Assembly: GCF_026241165.1 (NCBI RefSeq)
Contig: NZ_JAPFQN010000011.1
Coordinates: 62,001 to 126,000 of the forward strand
Length of the DNA stretch: 64,000 nucleotides
Direction of reading: 5' to 3'
Origin: Mangrovivirga halotolerans
Lineage (GTDB): Bacteria > Bacteroidota > Bacteroidia > Cytophagales > Cyclobacteriaceae
Numbering within the stretch: the stretch's first letter is position 1; every line of letters begins with the position of its first letter. The translations under genes were made by a program, and so were the position numbers. The notes under the pieces were generated by a model, which was not told the DNA's origin, made no database searches, and saw nothing but the letters and a program-made list of their open reading frames with translations. Positions 34,670-44,064 of the stretch are shown one piece after another.

Positions 34670-35275
34670 TTATTTCGTGTTTTCAATGAAATTCTTCAAA
34701 AATAAACTTCCAGCATCAGCACTTTTTTCTGGATGGGGCTGAATAGCATAGAAATTATTTCGCTGTATTACAACACTAAAATCGTGCATATAGTTTGCAG
34801 ATGCCAGTGTATATTTTGACAAAGGAGCATAATAGCTATGTACAAAATAAAAATACGGCTGGGCTCCCACTCCTTCAAAGAGCGGACCTTCCTTATAAGC
34901 TACTTTATTCCATCCCATATGAGGAATTTTATAAGAAATGACAGCATTTGGATCCGGCTTAAATCGCTTGACATCAATATCAAAAACCCCAAGGCATTCA
35001 GTGTCGTTTTCTTCAGTATGGCGACACATCAATTGAAGTCCCAGACAAACTCCTAGAGTAGGTTGAGTAAGACTTCTTAAAACTGTATCAAGACCATTTT
35101 CTTGTAAATAATTCATTGCTGTACTGGCCTCTCCCACCCCTGGGAAAATCACTTTATCCGCAGACATGATATCTGAGGCATTATCAGTAAGTCTGTATTT
35201 GACACCTAACCTGTCTAAAGCATATTTGACAGACTGCACATTGCCGGCGTTATATTTAATTATTGCTATATCCAT
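34670..35275 (-). CDS. hisH: Imidazole glycerol phosphate synthase, glutaminase subunit
   Basis: Class-I glutamine amidotransferase of 201 residues that feeds ammonia to HisF. The nucleophile is C77 in LGVCLGLQ, and the His-Glu pair lies in IQPHPEKSA near the C-terminus. First structural gene of this his cluster. The remaining his genes (hisG, D, C, B) are not in the window, so the pathway is split. A His-rich leader peptide lies 66 bases upstream. Confidence 0.97.
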   Translation of the reverse strand: MDIAIIKYNAGNVQSVKYALDRLGVKYRLTDNASDIMSADKVIFPGVGEASTAMNYLQENGLDTVLRSLTQPTLGVCLGLQLMCRHTEENDTECLGVFDIDVKRFKPDPNAVISYKIPHMGWNKVAYKEGPLFEGVGAQPYFYFVHSYYAPLSKYTLASANYMHDFSVVIQRNNFYAIQPHPEKSADAGSLFLKNFIENTK

Positions 35276-35290
35276 TCAGGTAAAATTGAT

Positions 35291-35377
35291 CGTAAAAATA
35301 ATAAGGAAATTCATCATGGAGACACTCTCCATAGGAATAGATCAATGACAATGATGATGATGGTGACAGTTTCCTAT
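35291..35377 (-). promoter_or_regulatory. his attenuator: alternative RNA pairings
   Basis: On the minus strand ATGGAGA-GTG-TCTCCAT forms a perfect hairpin (35332-35316) after the leader stop. Competing with it, ATAGGAA inside the leader (35377-35371), just before the His codons, can pair with TTCCTAT (35337-35331). AGGAAA of the leader can also pair with TTTCCT at 35309-35304, next to the U-rich TTATTATTTTT. A ribosome stalled on the His codons would cover the leader arm. No canonical terminator is plain, so the output structure is unsettled. Confidence 0.5.
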
Positions 35378-35431
35378 AATGTAACTGTACAACAGGGATT
35401 TAATAAACTGATTGGTATTCGTGGAAACCAT
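35342..35431 (-). CDS. Histidine leader peptide
   Basis: A 29-codon frame ahead of hisH that ends GNCHHHHHCH and TGA: six His codons among the last seven. It opens MVSTNTNQFIKSLLYSY. GAGGTG lies shortly before the ATG. Such a run next to his genes is the classic sign of histidyl-tRNA-sensing attenuation, as in enterobacterial hisL, although the peptide itself is unrelated. Too short to be found by default gene callers. Confidence 0.85.
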   Translation of the reverse strand: MVSTNTNQFIKSLLYSYIIGNCHHHHHCH

Positions 35432-35465
35432 TTTCACCTCTTTGGTCGATTTGTTTTAAAAATTA

Positions 35466-35490
35466 AAAGCACCTCTATTAAAGGTGCTTT
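35466..35490 (-). terminator. Terminator of phhA
   Basis: AAAGCACCT (35466-35474) and AGGTGCTTT (35482-35490) form the hairpin; on the minus strand TTTTAATTTTT follows. It isolates phhA from the his leader. Confidence 0.85.
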
Positions 35491-35518
35491 CAAAATTATT
35501 GGTTTTAATAGATAAAAA

Positions 35519-36301
35519 CTACTTTGTAACAGCAGAATCTTCATGTTCTGCGACTTTTTTAGCTAAAAGCCTGTCAATTTCAGGAATAGAGTTATAAAGT
35601 TGTTCGTAACTATCTATAATAAAATACTTAGTCTGGAAAACATCTTTTCTGTAAGAAGTATCCAGCATTGTATCTACATCGTATTCAATATGCTCTGGTT
35701 TATCAGTAGTAGCATATTCAGTTTCACCTTTTGAAGAAAGAATACCTGCTCCATAGATCTTCAACTCGCCATTTTCTCTGATCAATCCAAACTCCACTGT
35801 AAACCAGTAAACTCTTGATAATAAATGAATAGCGTGAGGATTATCTATATACTTTAAGCCAAGTTTTGATAAATCCTGAAGAAAATCAACAAATGCCTGA
35901 TTAGTAAGTAATGGCACGTGTCCGTAAATATCGTGGAACATATCCGGCTCCTCAAGGTAATCAAGCTGATCTAAGCTTCTTAACCATGTCGAACTTGGAA
36001 ACTTTTTATTAGACATCAGCTGGAAAAATTTATCATCATCGATCAATCCAGGAACGATGAAAATCTCCCAACCGGTTATGTCTCTTAATATATCATTGGT
36101 CTTTTTGATATTAGGGATCTCATCAGCTTTAAACTTAATCAGCTCTAACCCCCTGATATATTCCTCAGAAGCATAGACAGGAATATTGTCTTTCTGTCTA
36201 TCAAAAAGCATTTTCCAAACCTTAAAATCTTCCTCTGTATATGCCTCGTAATCCTGATTCATAATGGGAAGACCGCTGTGTTTTTCATATTCAGTACTCA
36301 T
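35519..36301 (-). CDS. phhA: Phenylalanine 4-monooxygenase
   Basis: Iron- and pterin-dependent hydroxylase that makes tyrosine from phenylalanine. 260 residues, the single-domain bacterial size. The iron ligands H123, H128 (FHDIYGHVP) and E170 (FTVEFGL) are present, as is ITGWEIFIVPGLI. It lies between the trp/aro operon and the his operon with its own terminators on both sides, so it is probably monocistronic. No pterin recycling gene adjoins. Confidence 0.95.
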   Translation of the reverse strand: MSTEYEKHSGLPIMNQDYEAYTEEDFKVWKMLFDRQKDNIPVYASEEYIRGLELIKFKADEIPNIKKTNDILRDITGWEIFIVPGLIDDDKFFQLMSNKKFPSSTWLRSLDQLDYLEEPDMFHDIYGHVPLLTNQAFVDFLQDLSKLGLKYIDNPHAIHLLSRVYWFTVEFGLIRENGELKIYGAGILSSKGETEYATTDKPEHIEYDVDTMLDTSYRKDVFQTKYFIIDSYEQLYNSIPEIDRLLAKKVAEHEDSAVTK

Positions 36302-36406
36302 ATTCCTTAGGGTTAATGTTGTCTAATGTCGTCTAGTTTTATGAACGAATTTTATTTTACTATGATACAATTCACAGCATTAAAATTCTTATATGGTGAA
36401 ATTAGT

Positions 36407-36475
36407 AAAAAAAAAGTTACTGATGCAACCAAAATGACAACAACCTTACAACTGTTAGGTTTTTGTCATCAGTAA
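36407..36475 (-). terminator. Branched terminator of the trp/aro operon
   Basis: On the minus strand TTACTGATG (36475-36467) pairs with CATCAGTAA (36425-36417) around an inner AACCT/AGGTT stem, followed by C and nine T (36415-36407). It overlaps the stop codon of the DAHP synthase gene. Confidence 0.85.
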
Positions 36476-37482
36476 AAAGCTTTCCTTAATTTATGAGTTT
36501 CTCTCATCGCTTTTACCAATTTCTCAGATTCTTTAAAATCCAGCGTTTGCTGACCATCACTATACGCTTTTTCAGGACAGGAATGAGATTCAAATATTAC
36601 ACCATCAGCCCCGGCTATAACAGATGCCATCGCAACTTCACCAACGTGCTTTCTAATACCAATACCATGTGAAGGATCTGCGATCACCGGAAGATGCGTT
36701 TTCTCTTTTAAGATCGGGATCGCATTGATATCAAAAGTATTTCTTGAAGCCTTTTCGTAAGTTCTGATACCTCGCTCACATAATAATAATTTTTCATTGC
36801 CTCCGGAAAATACATATTCAGCTGAATACAATAATTCATCAATAGTTCCCGAGATACCCCGTTTTATCATTACTGCCTTATCAACTTTCCCCAGTTCATC
36901 GAGAAGATTGAAATTTTGTGTATTTCTCGCCCCTACCTGGTAAATATCCACGTAATCATACATTTCTTCTATCTGAGAAACCTGCATCACTTCAGTAATG
37001 ATCTTCAGGCCAGCCTCTTTTGCCATTTTATACCAAAGCTTAAGTCCGTCGATACCCAGGCCTCTAAAAGAATAAGGTGAACTGCGAGGCTTATAAACCC
37101 CTCCACGCATAATTTTCACACCCTGACTTTTAAGGAAATCGATCGTATCAGCAATTTGTTCCTCTCCCTCAATGCTACATGGGCCAGACATGATGGCGAG
37201 CTCGTCACCTCCAATAATCACTCCATCACCAAGGTCAATAACTGTAGGATTAACTTTCCATTTGTTAGATACAAGCTTATAATCGTCAGACACTATATGT
37301 ATATCCCTGATCCCCGGCAATTGCCCAATGGCACGAATATCGAAATCTGATTTTCCAATACCAATTAGATATTTGCCCTTCTGGGTATTTACTTCGTTCG
37401 CTTTGTACCCGATATCATCCAGCCTTTCTTTAACTTTCAAGATCTGGTCTTCGGAAGCATTATTTTCTAATTGTATGATCAT
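36469..37482 (-). CDS. 3-deoxy-7-phosphoheptulonate synthase (DAHP synthase) with N-terminal regulatory domain
   Basis: First enzyme of the shikimate pathway, here as the last gene of the trp operon. 337 residues: a ferredoxin-like/ACT-like regulatory domain (1 to about 75) and a beta/alpha barrel of the AroA-beta/KDO8P-synthase class (about 90-337), with MSGPCSIEGEEQ, RGGVYKPRSSPYSF and ADPSHGIG. The layout resembles the Thermotoga enzyme. It overlaps trpA by four bases, so aromatic precursor supply follows tryptophan control. No chorismate mutase domain is seen. Confidence 0.92.
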   Translation of the reverse strand: MIIQLENNASEDQILKVKERLDDIGYKANEVNTQKGKYLIGIGKSDFDIRAIGQLPGIRDIHIVSDDYKLVSNKWKVNPTVIDLGDGVIIGGDELAIMSGPCSIEGEEQIADTIDFLKSQGVKIMRGGVYKPRSSPYSFRGLGIDGLKLWYKMAKEAGLKIITEVMQVSQIEEMYDYVDIYQVGARNTQNFNLLDELGKVDKAVMIKRGISGTIDELLYSAEYVFSGGNEKLLLCERGIRTYEKASRNTFDINAIPILKEKTHLPVIADPSHGIGIRKHVGEVAMASVIAGADGVIFESHSCPEKAYSDGQQTLDFKESEKLVKAMRETHKLRKAFY

Positions 37483-38285
37483 TGACTTATTTTTTCTCCT
37501 TTCACCATATTAATAAATGAATGAACCTTATCAGCGATAGAATCCTTATCAGATTCCTTTAATGCTTTTATGAAGGCACTGCCTATAATAGCCCCGGATG
37601 AATATTCGGAAGCAGTTTTAAAGGTTTTGTTATCACTAATACCAAAACCGATTAGCCTTGGATTATTCAGATTCATACTTTTGATTCTATTAAAGTATTT
37701 CAATTGTTCTTCCGAAATTTCCTTTTTAGCTCCTGTGATCGAACTATTACTTACCATATAAATAAAGCCTGAAGTATTTTCATCGATCATTCTGATCCTT
37801 TCTTCAGAAGTTTGTGGAGTGATCAGATACATATTATGGAGATCATAGCTATCAAAAAGATCCTTATATTGTTCCACATATTCCAGAATTGGAAGGTCCG
37901 GAATGATCACACCATCCACCCCACATTCTTTACACTTTTTACAAAACTCTTCAAGACCAAATTGTAAAACCGGATTAAAATACCCCATCAGTACAACAGG
38001 TATATCAACCTTTTTACGCATGGTTTTCAACTGGCTGAAGATCTTTTGCATGCTGATGCCATTTTTAAGAGCGACACCATTACTTTCCTGAATTGTCGGG
38101 CCGTCTGCTACCGGATCAGAATATGGGATACCGATCTCGACCATGTCAGCACCAGCCTTTTCAAGTTCGGCAAGGATCTCCAAAGTATCATCTAATTCAG
38201 GATAACCTGCCGTAAAATAGACTGTCAGGACATTCTCTGATTTATTTTCAAATAATTTATTTATCCTGTTCTTAACCATAATCAT
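37479..38285 (-). CDS. trpA: Tryptophan synthase alpha chain
   Basis: TIM barrel of 268 residues that splits indole glycerol phosphate to indole. The catalytic Glu lies in DMVEIGIPYSDPVADGPTIQ and the catalytic Asp in CGVDGVIIPDLP. Its ATG overlaps the trpB stop (TGATG). A start two codons later (38279) is possible. Confidence 0.97.
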   Translation of the reverse strand: MIMVKNRINKLFENKSENVLTVYFTAGYPELDDTLEILAELEKAGADMVEIGIPYSDPVADGPTIQESNGVALKNGISMQKIFSQLKTMRKKVDIPVVLMGYFNPVLQFGLEEFCKKCKECGVDGVIIPDLPILEYVEQYKDLFDSYDLHNMYLITPQTSEERIRMIDENTSGFIYMVSNSSITGAKKEISEEQLKYFNRIKSMNLNNPRLIGFGISDNKTFKTASEYSSGAIIGSAFIKALKESDKDSIADKVHSFINMVKGEKISQ

Positions 38286-39469
38286 CAGTATTTTCCCCAG
38301 TTTATATATGTTTGCAGGTCTTTATCTCCCCGGCCGGAAAGATTTATAACCACGACATCATTTTCATTAAGATCGAGCTGATTCAGTGCTGAAAATGCAT
38401 GAGCAGATTCAACAGCTGGAATAATCCCCTCCAACCTGCTTAATTCTATACCAGCCTTCATTGAATTCTCATCATCAACGGCAATAAATTTTGCTCGTCC
38501 TGTCTCAAATAAATGGGCGTGTAATGGCCCTATACCAGGATAGTCAAGGCCAGCTGATATACTATAAGGCTCTACAACTTGTCCATCAGTAGTTTGCATT
38601 AAAAGCGTCATACTTCCGTGCAAAACCCCTGGAGTACCTTTAAAAGTTGTAGCTGCAGTTTCACCTGATTCCACTCCTTTACCAGCAGCTTCTGCTGCAA
38701 TGATTTTCACATCCGGATTATCAAGATAGTGGTAGTAAATTCCAGCTGCATTACTGCCTCCTCCTACACAAGCCACCACATAATCGGGATTTTCTCTACC
38801 TTCTGCTTCCTTAAGTTGTTTTTTCACTTCCTCGCTTATCACAGCCTGAAATCGGGTAACCATATCCGGATATGGATGTGGACCAACAACTGAACCGATT
38901 ATATAATGAGTATCCTGAGGATTGTTGATCCAGTGCCTCATCGCCTCGTTGGTTGCATCTTTTAGCGTCCGACTACCTGATTCTGCCGGGATCACTTCGG
39001 CACCAAGAATTCTCATTCTTTCAACATTAGGCTTTTGCCTTTCCATATCGACAGCTCCCATATATACTTTACATTCTAATCCTGCAAGGGCACATACAGT
39101 AGCTGTAGCAACACCATGCTGACCAGCTCCGGTTTCAGCAATAATCTTTTTCTTGCCTAATCTTTTAGCCAGCAATATTTGACCTATTGTGTTATTTACC
39201 TTGTGGGCTCCTGTATGACAAAGGTCTTCTCGTTTGAGATATATTTTAGCACCATATTTTTCTGAAAGTCTTTTGGCAAAATATAAAGGCGTAGGTCTTC
39301 CCACATAATCTTTTAACAATGCCCTGAATTCCTCTTGAAAATCCGGATCACCAATTATTTCAAGGTAATTATTCTTTAATTCCTCCACATTTGGATATAA
39401 CATCTCAGGGATGAAAGCTCCTCCGAACTTTCCGTAATAGCCTCTTTCATCTACTGCGTACTTTGACAT
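38285..39469 (-). CDS. trpB: Tryptophan synthase beta chain
   Basis: PLP enzyme that joins indole and serine. 394 residues. The PLP lysine is K90 in [20 protein letters not shown] holds the cofactor phosphate; the starting region [14 protein letters not shown] is diagnostic of the TrpB1 type. It overlaps trpF by 19 bases. Confidence 0.98.
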   Translation of the reverse strand: MSKYAVDERGYYGKFGGAFIPEMLYPNVEELKNNYLEIIGDPDFQEEFRALLKDYVGRPTPLYFAKRLSEKYGAKIYLKREDLCHTGAHKVNNTIGQILLAKRLGKKKIIAETGAGQHGVATATVCALAGLECKVYMGAVDMERQKPNVERMRILGAEVIPAESGSRTLKDATNEAMRHWINNPQDTHYIIGSVVGPHPYPDMVTRFQAVISEEVKKQLKEAEGRENPDYVVACVGGGSNAAGIYYHYLDNPDVKIIAAEAAGKGVESGETAATTFKGTPGVLHGSMTLLMQTTDGQVVEPYSISAGLDYPGIGPLHAHLFETGRAKFIAVDDENSMKAGIELSRLEGIIPAVESAHAFSALNQLDLNENDVVVINLSGRGDKDLQTYINWGKY

Positions 39470-40092
39470 ATTTGAGCTATTTTATTTTTTATTGTTTTTA
39501 TTTCTTTCAGGTCTTTTAGAGCTGGTTTAATTTCAACTCCGCTGTTAAGATCCACAGCATAAAAAGCCGGATTTTTAATTTTTGATATCCCTTGAATATT
39601 TGACTGATTCAAGCCACCGGCAAGAAAAAAGGGTTTCGAAAAAGTTTTATCATTCAGAATTTCCCAATCGAAAACAATTCCGTTACCACCGGGTTTTTCT
39701 CCTTTCGTGTCGAACAAATAAAAATCAACCGATTTACGATAGTCTTCAGCTTTTTCAAGATCACCTTCGTCCCAAACAGGAAATGCCTTAATAACTTTGA
39801 CTCCTTGTTTTCTGACTTGGGAAGCAAATTCCGGAGTTTCATCGCCATGCAACTGAACCGCCTCAAGACCATACTTTTTAATCGCCTGAACAATATCCTC
39901 CAGATCTGAATTAACGAATACACCGGTTTTAATTATCCTTTGAAATTGAGAAAAATCTGTTTCGGAATCACCTGCAAACCGGGATGAGCCGGGATAAAAT
40001 ATCAAGCCCATAAAATCAACTCGTAACTTTATCAGCTGATCAATATTCTCAGGATCGCGCATCCCGCATACTTTAATTTTAATATCTTTCAT
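39451..40092 (-). CDS. trpF: Phosphoribosylanthranilate isomerase
   Basis: TIM-barrel isomerase, 213 residues from the ATG at 40092. It has [12 protein letters not shown] (catalytic Cys) and [10 protein letters not shown], and the catalytic Asp lies in FYLFDTKG. I start at 40092 because [11 protein letters not shown] is the conserved beginning and it falls one base after the trpC stop; a start at 40122 would overlap trpC by 29 bases. Confidence 0.93.
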   Translation of the reverse strand: MKDIKIKVCGMRDPENIDQLIKLRVDFMGLIFYPGSSRFAGDSETDFSQFQRIIKTGVFVNSDLEDIVQAIKKYGLEAVQLHGDETPEFASQVRKQGVKVIKAFPVWDEGDLEKAEDYRKSVDFYLFDTKGEKPGGNGIVFDWEILNDKTFSKPFFLAGGLNQSNIQGISKIKNPAFYAVDLNSGVEIKPALKDLKEIKTIKNKIAQICQSTQ

Positions 40093-40093
40093 T

Positions 40094-40909
40094 TCAGGCA
40101 TTCGTCGGATAAACATTTTCAAGTTCTTTTACCTTCGCCAAAAACTTAGCTGCTTCATAATGAGGTCTGGAATAACGCATAAAACGTTCTCCTATTAAAA
40201 ACCCATCAAAACCATTATTTTTTAAATACACAAGATCTTCCGGACGATCTATTCCACTCTCTGCAATCTTTACTTTACCATCTGGTATAAATGATAAAAG
40301 CTCAACAGAATTTTCAAGGTTCACATCAAATGTCTTTAAGTTTCTATTGTTAACACCAAAAAGATCAGCATCGCTCTCTAAATTAGATGTCAACTCCTCT
40401 TTATCGTGCACCTCTAACAATACTTCTAAACCCAGATCATGTGCGAAAGCTGTAAACTTCTTAATAGTCTTCGGATCAAGTACAGAAGCGATCAGTAAAA
40501 TACAATCTGCACCAATTGATTTTGCTTCAATAATCTGATACTCATCAACTATAAACTCTTTCCTTAAGATCGGACAGTAATTAAATTTCCTGGCCGTTAT
40601 CAAATCATCGTTAGTTCCACCAAAATATTTCTGATCCGTCAATACTGACAAAGCTGAAGCTCCGGCCTGCATATAACCTATAGAGATTTCTTCAACTGAT
40701 ATATATTTATTAATATCTCCCTTACTCGGGGAGCGACGTTTAATTTCAGCTATCACGCCACTTTTATCTTCTCTTTTAATATAGTGGCTCATAGAAACTG
40801 GCATAGTTTCAAACCAGATACTCTTTTCAAGTTTTTTTACCGGGATGAGCTCCTTTTTCTCTTTTACTTCTTCTTTCTTATCTACTATAATTCTATCAAG
40901 TATATTCAT
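40094..40909 (-). CDS. trpC: Indole-3-glycerol-phosphate synthase
   Basis: TIM-barrel enzyme of 271 residues. Conserved motifs: IAEIKRRSPSKGDI, ALSVLTDQKYFGG, PILRKEFIVDEYQI, FGVNNRNLKTF and IAESGI. Not fused to trpF. It overlaps trpD by one base. Confidence 0.97.
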   Translation of the reverse strand: MNILDRIIVDKKEEVKEKKELIPVKKLEKSIWFETMPVSMSHYIKREDKSGVIAEIKRRSPSKGDINKYISVEEISIGYMQAGASALSVLTDQKYFGGTNDDLITARKFNYCPILRKEFIVDEYQIIEAKSIGADCILLIASVLDPKTIKKFTAFAHDLGLEVLLEVHDKEELTSNLESDADLFGVNNRNLKTFDVNLENSVELLSFIPDGKVKIAESGIDRPEDLVYLKNNGFDGFLIGERFMRYSRPHYEAAKFLAKVKELENVYPTNA

Positions 40910-41895
40910 CAGGCAACCAGTTTTTTTAGTACAGAATAAGCATTTCCAGACTCCAACGATTCTTTCGCCTTACCAATCGCATCAGCATCAGATAGTTTAT
41001 CATCAGCACATTTTAAAGCCATCGCAGAATTAGCTAAAACTACCTCCTTTTGAGCTTCAGTTCCTTTTCCTTCAAGGATATCAATGAAGATCTTAGCAGA
41101 AGACTCTACTGTTTCTCCACCATATATCTGTTTTGCATCAACCTTGCTCAATCCTAATTGTTTCGGACTAATGATACTTTCACCAGTATTAGTAATGGCC
41201 TTAAAATCTCCGGTCAGTGATATTTCATCATATCCATCCAACGCGTGAAGAACAACGAAATCTTTATCAGTCTGCTGGAATAAATATGCATATAATCTTG
41301 CCAGCTCCAGGCTAAACACCCCCGTGAGCTGCTTTTTAGGACTTGCCGGATTCACCATCGGGCCAAGCATATTAAAAAATGTTTTTACACCAAGATCCTT
41401 TCTTACGGGAGCAACATTTTTCATTGCCGGATGAAATAAAGGAGCATGGAGAAAACATATACCAGCTTCATCGATCTGCTTTTTTAATGTAGATTCATCA
41501 TTGGTAAACTCATATCCAAGGTGAGCTAACAGATTTGATGATCCACAAGCCGAAGAAACACCATTATTTCCATGCTTGGCAACTTTTACTCCTGCCCCGG
41601 CCACAACAAAGGAACTCAAGGTTGATATGTTGAAAGTATTCTTTCCGTCACCTCCGGTACCGCAAAGGTCTATCGGATCAAATTCAGCTAGATCAATCGG
41701 AACACATAATTCCATCATCGCTTTTCTAAACCCACTCAACTCTTCTACAGTGATACTTCGCATCATATAAACTGTTAGAAAGGAAGCCATCTGAGAAGCA
41801 TTGTATTTACCTTTAGCCAGATTGATCAATACTTCTTTAGCCTGGGCTTCAGAAAGTGTTCTATATTCAAATAATGTATTTAATATCTCTTTCAT
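40909..41895 (-). CDS. trpD: Anthranilate phosphoribosyltransferase
   Basis: Transfers phosphoribose to anthranilate. 328 residues. The PRPP-binding signature DLCGTGGDGKNTFNISTLSS and KHGNNGVSSACGSSNLL are intact, and the NMLGPMVNPA loop binds anthranilate. It lies 11 bases after trpG and is not fused to it. Confidence 0.97.
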   Translation of the reverse strand: MKEILNTLFEYRTLSEAQAKEVLINLAKGKYNASQMASFLTVYMMRSITVEELSGFRKAMMELCVPIDLAEFDPIDLCGTGGDGKNTFNISTLSSFVVAGAGVKVAKHGNNGVSSACGSSNLLAHLGYEFTNDESTLKKQIDEAGICFLHAPLFHPAMKNVAPVRKDLGVKTFFNMLGPMVNPASPKKQLTGVFSLELARLYAYLFQQTDKDFVVLHALDGYDEISLTGDFKAITNTGESIISPKQLGLSKVDAKQIYGGETVESSAKIFIDILEGKGTEAQKEVVLANSAMALKCADDKLSDADAIGKAKESLESGNAYSVLKKLVA

Positions 41896-41906
41896 TGTTT
41901 TTGATT

Positions 41907-42482
41907 TCAGATTTTCAACCAGTTTTGGAGCATTTTACTTCCCTCAGGAGTCATTACCGATTCAGGATGAAATTGCACCCCCCTTACATCGTGTGATTCA
42001 TGACTCAAGGCCATTATCACTCCTGAAATATCAGTAGCAGTGATTTTGATAGGTGTGTTTTCCAGTGAGTCAGGCTTCACAGCCCAGGAGTGATATCTAG
42101 TAGTTACAAATCGGTCTGGAAGATCTTTAAAAATGGGTTCATTTCTATCTTTAAGGTAGGTATCCATTGCAACACCGTGTATAACAGTATCGAGATTATA
42201 AAGTTTTCCGCCATATGCTTCAGCAATAGCCTGGCATCCGAGACATACACCAAATATGCTTTTAGAAGACCCGTATTCCTTAAGTAGTTCCGGAAGAATT
42301 CCGGCCTCATAAGGCAAGCCTGGGCCCGGAGAAATCAGAATCTTATCGTAATTTCTAACTTCTTCCAGCGCAATTTTATCATTCCGGAATACATCAGTAT
42401 TATTATCATATCCGAGATCCCTGAGAATATGCACCAGGTTATAAGTAAATGAATCGTAATTATCTAGAACTAATATTTTCAC
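41907..42482 (-). CDS. trpG: Anthranilate synthase component II (glutaminase)
   Basis: Class-I glutamine amidotransferase of 191 residues that supplies ammonia to TrpE. C80 in FGVCLGCQA is the nucleophile, VQFHPESVMT holds the His-Glu pair, and LVLDNYDSFTYNL starts the protein. It could also serve aminodeoxychorismate synthase, as in other bacteria. Confidence 0.96.
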   Translation of the reverse strand: MKILVLDNYDSFTYNLVHILRDLGYDNNTDVFRNDKIALEEVRNYDKILISPGPGLPYEAGILPELLKEYGSSKSIFGVCLGCQAIAEAYGGKLYNLDTVIHGVAMDTYLKDRNEPIFKDLPDRFVTTRYHSWAVKPDSLENTPIKITATDISGVIMALSHESHDVRGVQFHPESVMTPEGSKMLQNWLKI

Positions 42483-42493
42483 TTGATCAATTA

Positions 42494-43906
42494 TTAATAT
42501 CTTTTATTAATTTCTTCTGCATCGGTAATAGCCTGACGCAATGCTGCCACCTTATTATTTACTTCCTGCAATTCACTTTCTATATCAGATTTTGCTACTA
42601 CTCCTGCTCCTGCCTGGAAGTAGAGTTTATTTTGTTTACTTAGAAAGGATCTTATCATAATTGCATGATTGAAATCACCATTAAAACCGAGATAGCCAAT
42701 TGCCCCTCCATAATAACTTCTTGCGGTAGGCTCAAGAGAATCGATCAAAGTCATCGCTTTATATTTCGGTGCCCCTGATAATGTCCCTGCAGGAAAAGTA
42801 TCTGCTACTAATCTGATGGGACTTGCAGAGCCATTAAGTTTTCCTGTAACCTTGGAAACGAGGTGTATGACATGCGAATAAAACTGAACTTCTTTATAAG
42901 TTTCAACCTCTACTGATTTTGCTGAACGGCTCAGATCATTTCTTGCCAGATCAACCAGCATTAAATGTTCTGAGTTCTCTTTTGGATCTTCTAAAAGTTT
43001 TTCCGCTAGCTGAGCATCGGTTTTATCATTCCCTGTTCTTTTAAAAGTACCGGCTATTGGAAAAATACCGGCCTGTCCATCACTAATAACCAACTGAGCC
43101 TCAGGCGAAGACCCAAATATTTTATAACTCCCATAATCAAAGTAAAAAAGGTACGGAGAAGGATTTATAGACCTTAGTGCCCGATAGACATTGAATTCAT
43201 CACCGGTAAAGCCAACTTTGAACCTACGGCTTAAGACTATCTGAAAAACATCACCGTTAAAACAAGCCTGCTGTCCTTTGTCTAATATCTCAAGAAAATC
43301 TTTTTCATTAATATTAGCCTGCTCTTTTTCAGATACTGAGAAGGTATAGCCAGGATAGTTTTTATTATCTATTAAAGACATCAGCTCCTGTTCACTCATC
43401 CCTTCATCTTCATTAAGATGGTGTGAAATTAAAAAGCAGGCATTTTTAAAATGGTCAATAACCAGGATTTGACGATACACTGAGTACCTGATCTCCGGAA
43501 TATGGTTTTCATCATCTTTTTGACTAAGATTGAGGTCTTCAAAATGCTGGACCGCGTCATATCCCATATAACCAAACAACCCATTTACGGCAAAAGGCAG
43601 ATCCAGATCACTACCTTCAAAGGAACGCGCGAAATCAGTAAGCTTGTCAACCACATTTGATCTATCCACCTTTTCATTCACCGGGGCTTCACCAGGCATT
43701 TCCAGGGTCAATTCGCCTTTATCAACGATAAAAGAAGCTATCGGATCAAAACAGATATAAGAATAGCTATTTTCATGACCATGGTAGTCAGAGCTTTCAA
43801 GAAGCAAGGTCCCCGGAAATTTATCTCTAAGTTTTAAGTAAAGATTCACCGGGGTGATCGTATCAGCCAGGAAGCGCTTTACCGTTGATTTAAACTTGTA
43901 TTTCAT
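42494..43906 (-). CDS. trpE: Anthranilate synthase component I
   Basis: Chorismate-using enzyme of 470 residues. It has LLESSDYHGHENSYSYI (the tryptophan-binding feedback motif region), QIVLSRRF, GSSPEAQL, TFPAGTLSGAPK and the closing GAGVVAKSDIESE. First structural gene of the operon, controlled by the attenuator just ahead. Feedback inhibition by tryptophan is expected from family knowledge. Confidence 0.97.
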   Translation of the reverse strand: MKYKFKSTVKRFLADTITPVNLYLKLRDKFPGTLLLESSDYHGHENSYSYICFDPIASFIVDKGELTLEMPGEAPVNEKVDRSNVVDKLTDFARSFEGSDLDLPFAVNGLFGYMGYDAVQHFEDLNLSQKDDENHIPEIRYSVYRQILVIDHFKNACFLISHHLNEDEGMSEQELMSLIDNKNYPGYTFSVSEKEQANINEKDFLEILDKGQQACFNGDVFQIVLSRRFKVGFTGDEFNVYRALRSINPSPYLFYFDYGSYKIFGSSPEAQLVISDGQAGIFPIAGTFKRTGNDKTDAQLAEKLLEDPKENSEHLMLVDLARNDLSRSAKSVEVETYKEVQFYSHVIHLVSKVTGKLNGSASPIRLVADTFPAGTLSGAPKYKAMTLIDSLEPTARSYYGGAIGYLGFNGDFNHAIMIRSFLSKQNKLYFQAGAGVVAKSDIESELQEVNNKVAALRQAITDAEEINKRY

Positions 43907-43928
43907 ACTTTTTAATTGAGTTTAGACC

Positions 43929-43961
43929 AAAAAAAAAGCTTGCCGGAACCGACAAGCTTTT
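43929..43961 (-). terminator. trp attenuator terminator
   Basis: On the minus strand AAAAGCTTG (43961-43953) pairs with CAAGCTTTT (43942-43934), followed by a run of T to 43929. It sits about 45 bases after the leader stop and 22 bases before trpE. Confidence 0.92.
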
Positions 43962-44043
43962 TAAGATTATAAATTATATCTTTTTATACATAACGGTCCC
44001 GTGTTCATCTGTCGATGTACCACCAGTACCATGCGTTATGTAT
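43945..44043 (-). promoter_or_regulatory. trp antiterminator and pause hairpin
   Basis: ATACATAACG inside the leader (44043-44034) pairs perfectly with CGTTATGTAT (43995-43986): the 1:2 hairpin. Overlapping that second arm, GGGACCG (44000-43994) can instead pair with CGGTTCC (43951-43945), which lies in the terminator stem-loop: the 2:3 antiterminator. Both alternatives of the classic trp switch are present. A ribosome stalled on the Trp codons would mask arm 1 and favour read-through. Confidence 0.8.
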
Positions 44044-44058
44044 ATTAATTTTCATCAT
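44005..44058 (-). CDS. Tryptophan leader peptide
   Basis: A 17-codon frame, MMKINIHNAWYWWYIDR, with three Trp codons in WYWW. The start may be either of two adjacent ATGs (44058 or 44055). With a TAGATTTG -7 box ending seven bases before the first ATG, the transcript is nearly leaderless. Function: a tryptophanyl-tRNA sensor for attenuation of trpEGDCFBA and the DAHP synthase. Confidence 0.9.
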   Translation of the reverse strand: MMKINIHNAWYWWYIDR

Positions 44059-44064
44059 TTGTAA

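Noticed and set aside
35491-35498. TAATTTTG box (minus strand) as the his promoter
   Set aside because: It would place the transcript start inside the phhA terminator hairpin and it lacks a -33 box; the true his promoter was not identified.
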